Shown piece after piece: positions 5,814-5,902 of a stretch of 5,902 nt of DNA (its first letter is position 1; each line of letters opens with the position of its first letter). Position numbers and translations under genes: made by a program. The stretch covers positions 10,593 to 16,494 of the forward strand of contig PBBT01000011.1 of NCBI GenBank assembly GCA_002717725.1, read 5' to 3'. The notes under the pieces were generated by a model, which was not told the origin of the DNA, did not search any database, and worked only from the letters and a program-made list of their open reading frames with translations. The DNA comes from Chloroflexota bacterium (GTDB lineage Bacteria; Chloroflexota; Dehalococcoidia; SAR202; UBA6927).

Positions 5814-5902
5814 ATTTCTTTATCCCTTTCATCGTATAATTGATTTGAATGTCTTTCCATTCCATCTGCCGCATTTTGCGCAAGCCTATCTGCCAGTTTA
5901 TT
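5810..5902 (-). CDS. Probable C-terminal end of a convergent gene (partial)
   Basis: On the minus strand the frame is open from the right edge (5902) to a TAG at 5812-5810, giving 30 residues that include LADRLAQNAADGMERH and end RDKEI. The strongly charged, helical composition looks like real protein, and the stop overlaps the plus-strand TAA at 5811-5813 in a compact tail-to-tail arrangement. A second minus frame is also open here but overlaps the neighbouring gene further and has a less protein-like sequence. The family is not recognised and the start is outside the window. The evidence is only 30 codons, so this is tentative. Confidence 0.45.
   Translation of the reverse strand, partial: NKLADRLAQNAADGMERHSNQLYDERDKEI
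5815..5829 (+). terminator. T-rich stretch after the metallopeptidase-like gene
   Basis: TTTCTTTATCCCTTT begins two bases after the plus-strand stop and could end transcription of that gene. It lies inside the probable convergent coding region. There is no hairpin, and support is weak. Confidence 0.25.

Noticed and set aside
5791..5901. Second open minus-strand frame at the right edge
   Set aside because: It overlaps the metallopeptidase-like gene by 23 bases and its translation looks less like protein than that of the frame ending at 5810.

Overview
The window looks like chromosome from a low-GC archaeon, most likely an ammonia-oxidising thaumarchaeon (Nitrososphaerota). The SHMT and Hsp20 sequences resemble that group as I remember it. 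An archaea-only Nre repair protein is present, several genes have an archaeal TATA box about 26 bases before the expected RNA start, and two genes start with TTG. This assignment is by recognition, not by a database search.

Layout. (1) 1-453 (+): C-terminal part of an Nre-type DNA repair protein, open at the left edge and ending in a PCNA-binding (PIP) motif. (2) 454-606: an intergenic stretch with a strong TATA box followed, at the expected start distance, by a 63-base structured element closed by a perfect 7-bp stem. It could be a small RNA or the leader of the next gene. (3) 607-1917 (+): glyA, serine hydroxymethyltransferase. (4) 1970-4654 (+): three closely spaced genes for exported proteins, probably one operon behind a TATA box at 1935-1946. 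They encode a CBM9/DOMON-like surface protein with a C-terminal anchor, a CAP (SCP/PR-1) domain protein, and a His-rich anchored surface protein. (5) 4708-5211 (+): a small heat shock protein (Hsp20) with a TATA box, a perfect inverted repeat over the predicted RNA start, a Shine-Dalgarno site, and a bacterial-looking hairpin plus T-run terminator. (6) 5316-5813 (+): a small HEYLH zinc-metallopeptidase-like protein with its own leaderless promoter. (7) 5810-5902 (-): probable C-terminal end of a convergent gene that leaves the window.

How the genes fit together. The Nre protein, SHMT, Hsp20 and the metallopeptidase-like protein are separate housekeeping or stress units. The distinctive part is the 1970-4654 cluster: all three products have export signals, and two are predicted to begin with histidine after signal cleavage and to be held in the membrane by a basic C-terminal tail. 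In an organism rich in copper enzymes, a metal-related or cell-surface role is possible, but this is inference.

The strongest candidates for something undescribed are the structured element upstream of glyA, the Hsp20 operator-like repeat, and the secreted cluster with predicted N-terminal histidines. I saw no tRNA, rRNA, CRISPR array, insertion sequence or long direct repeat.
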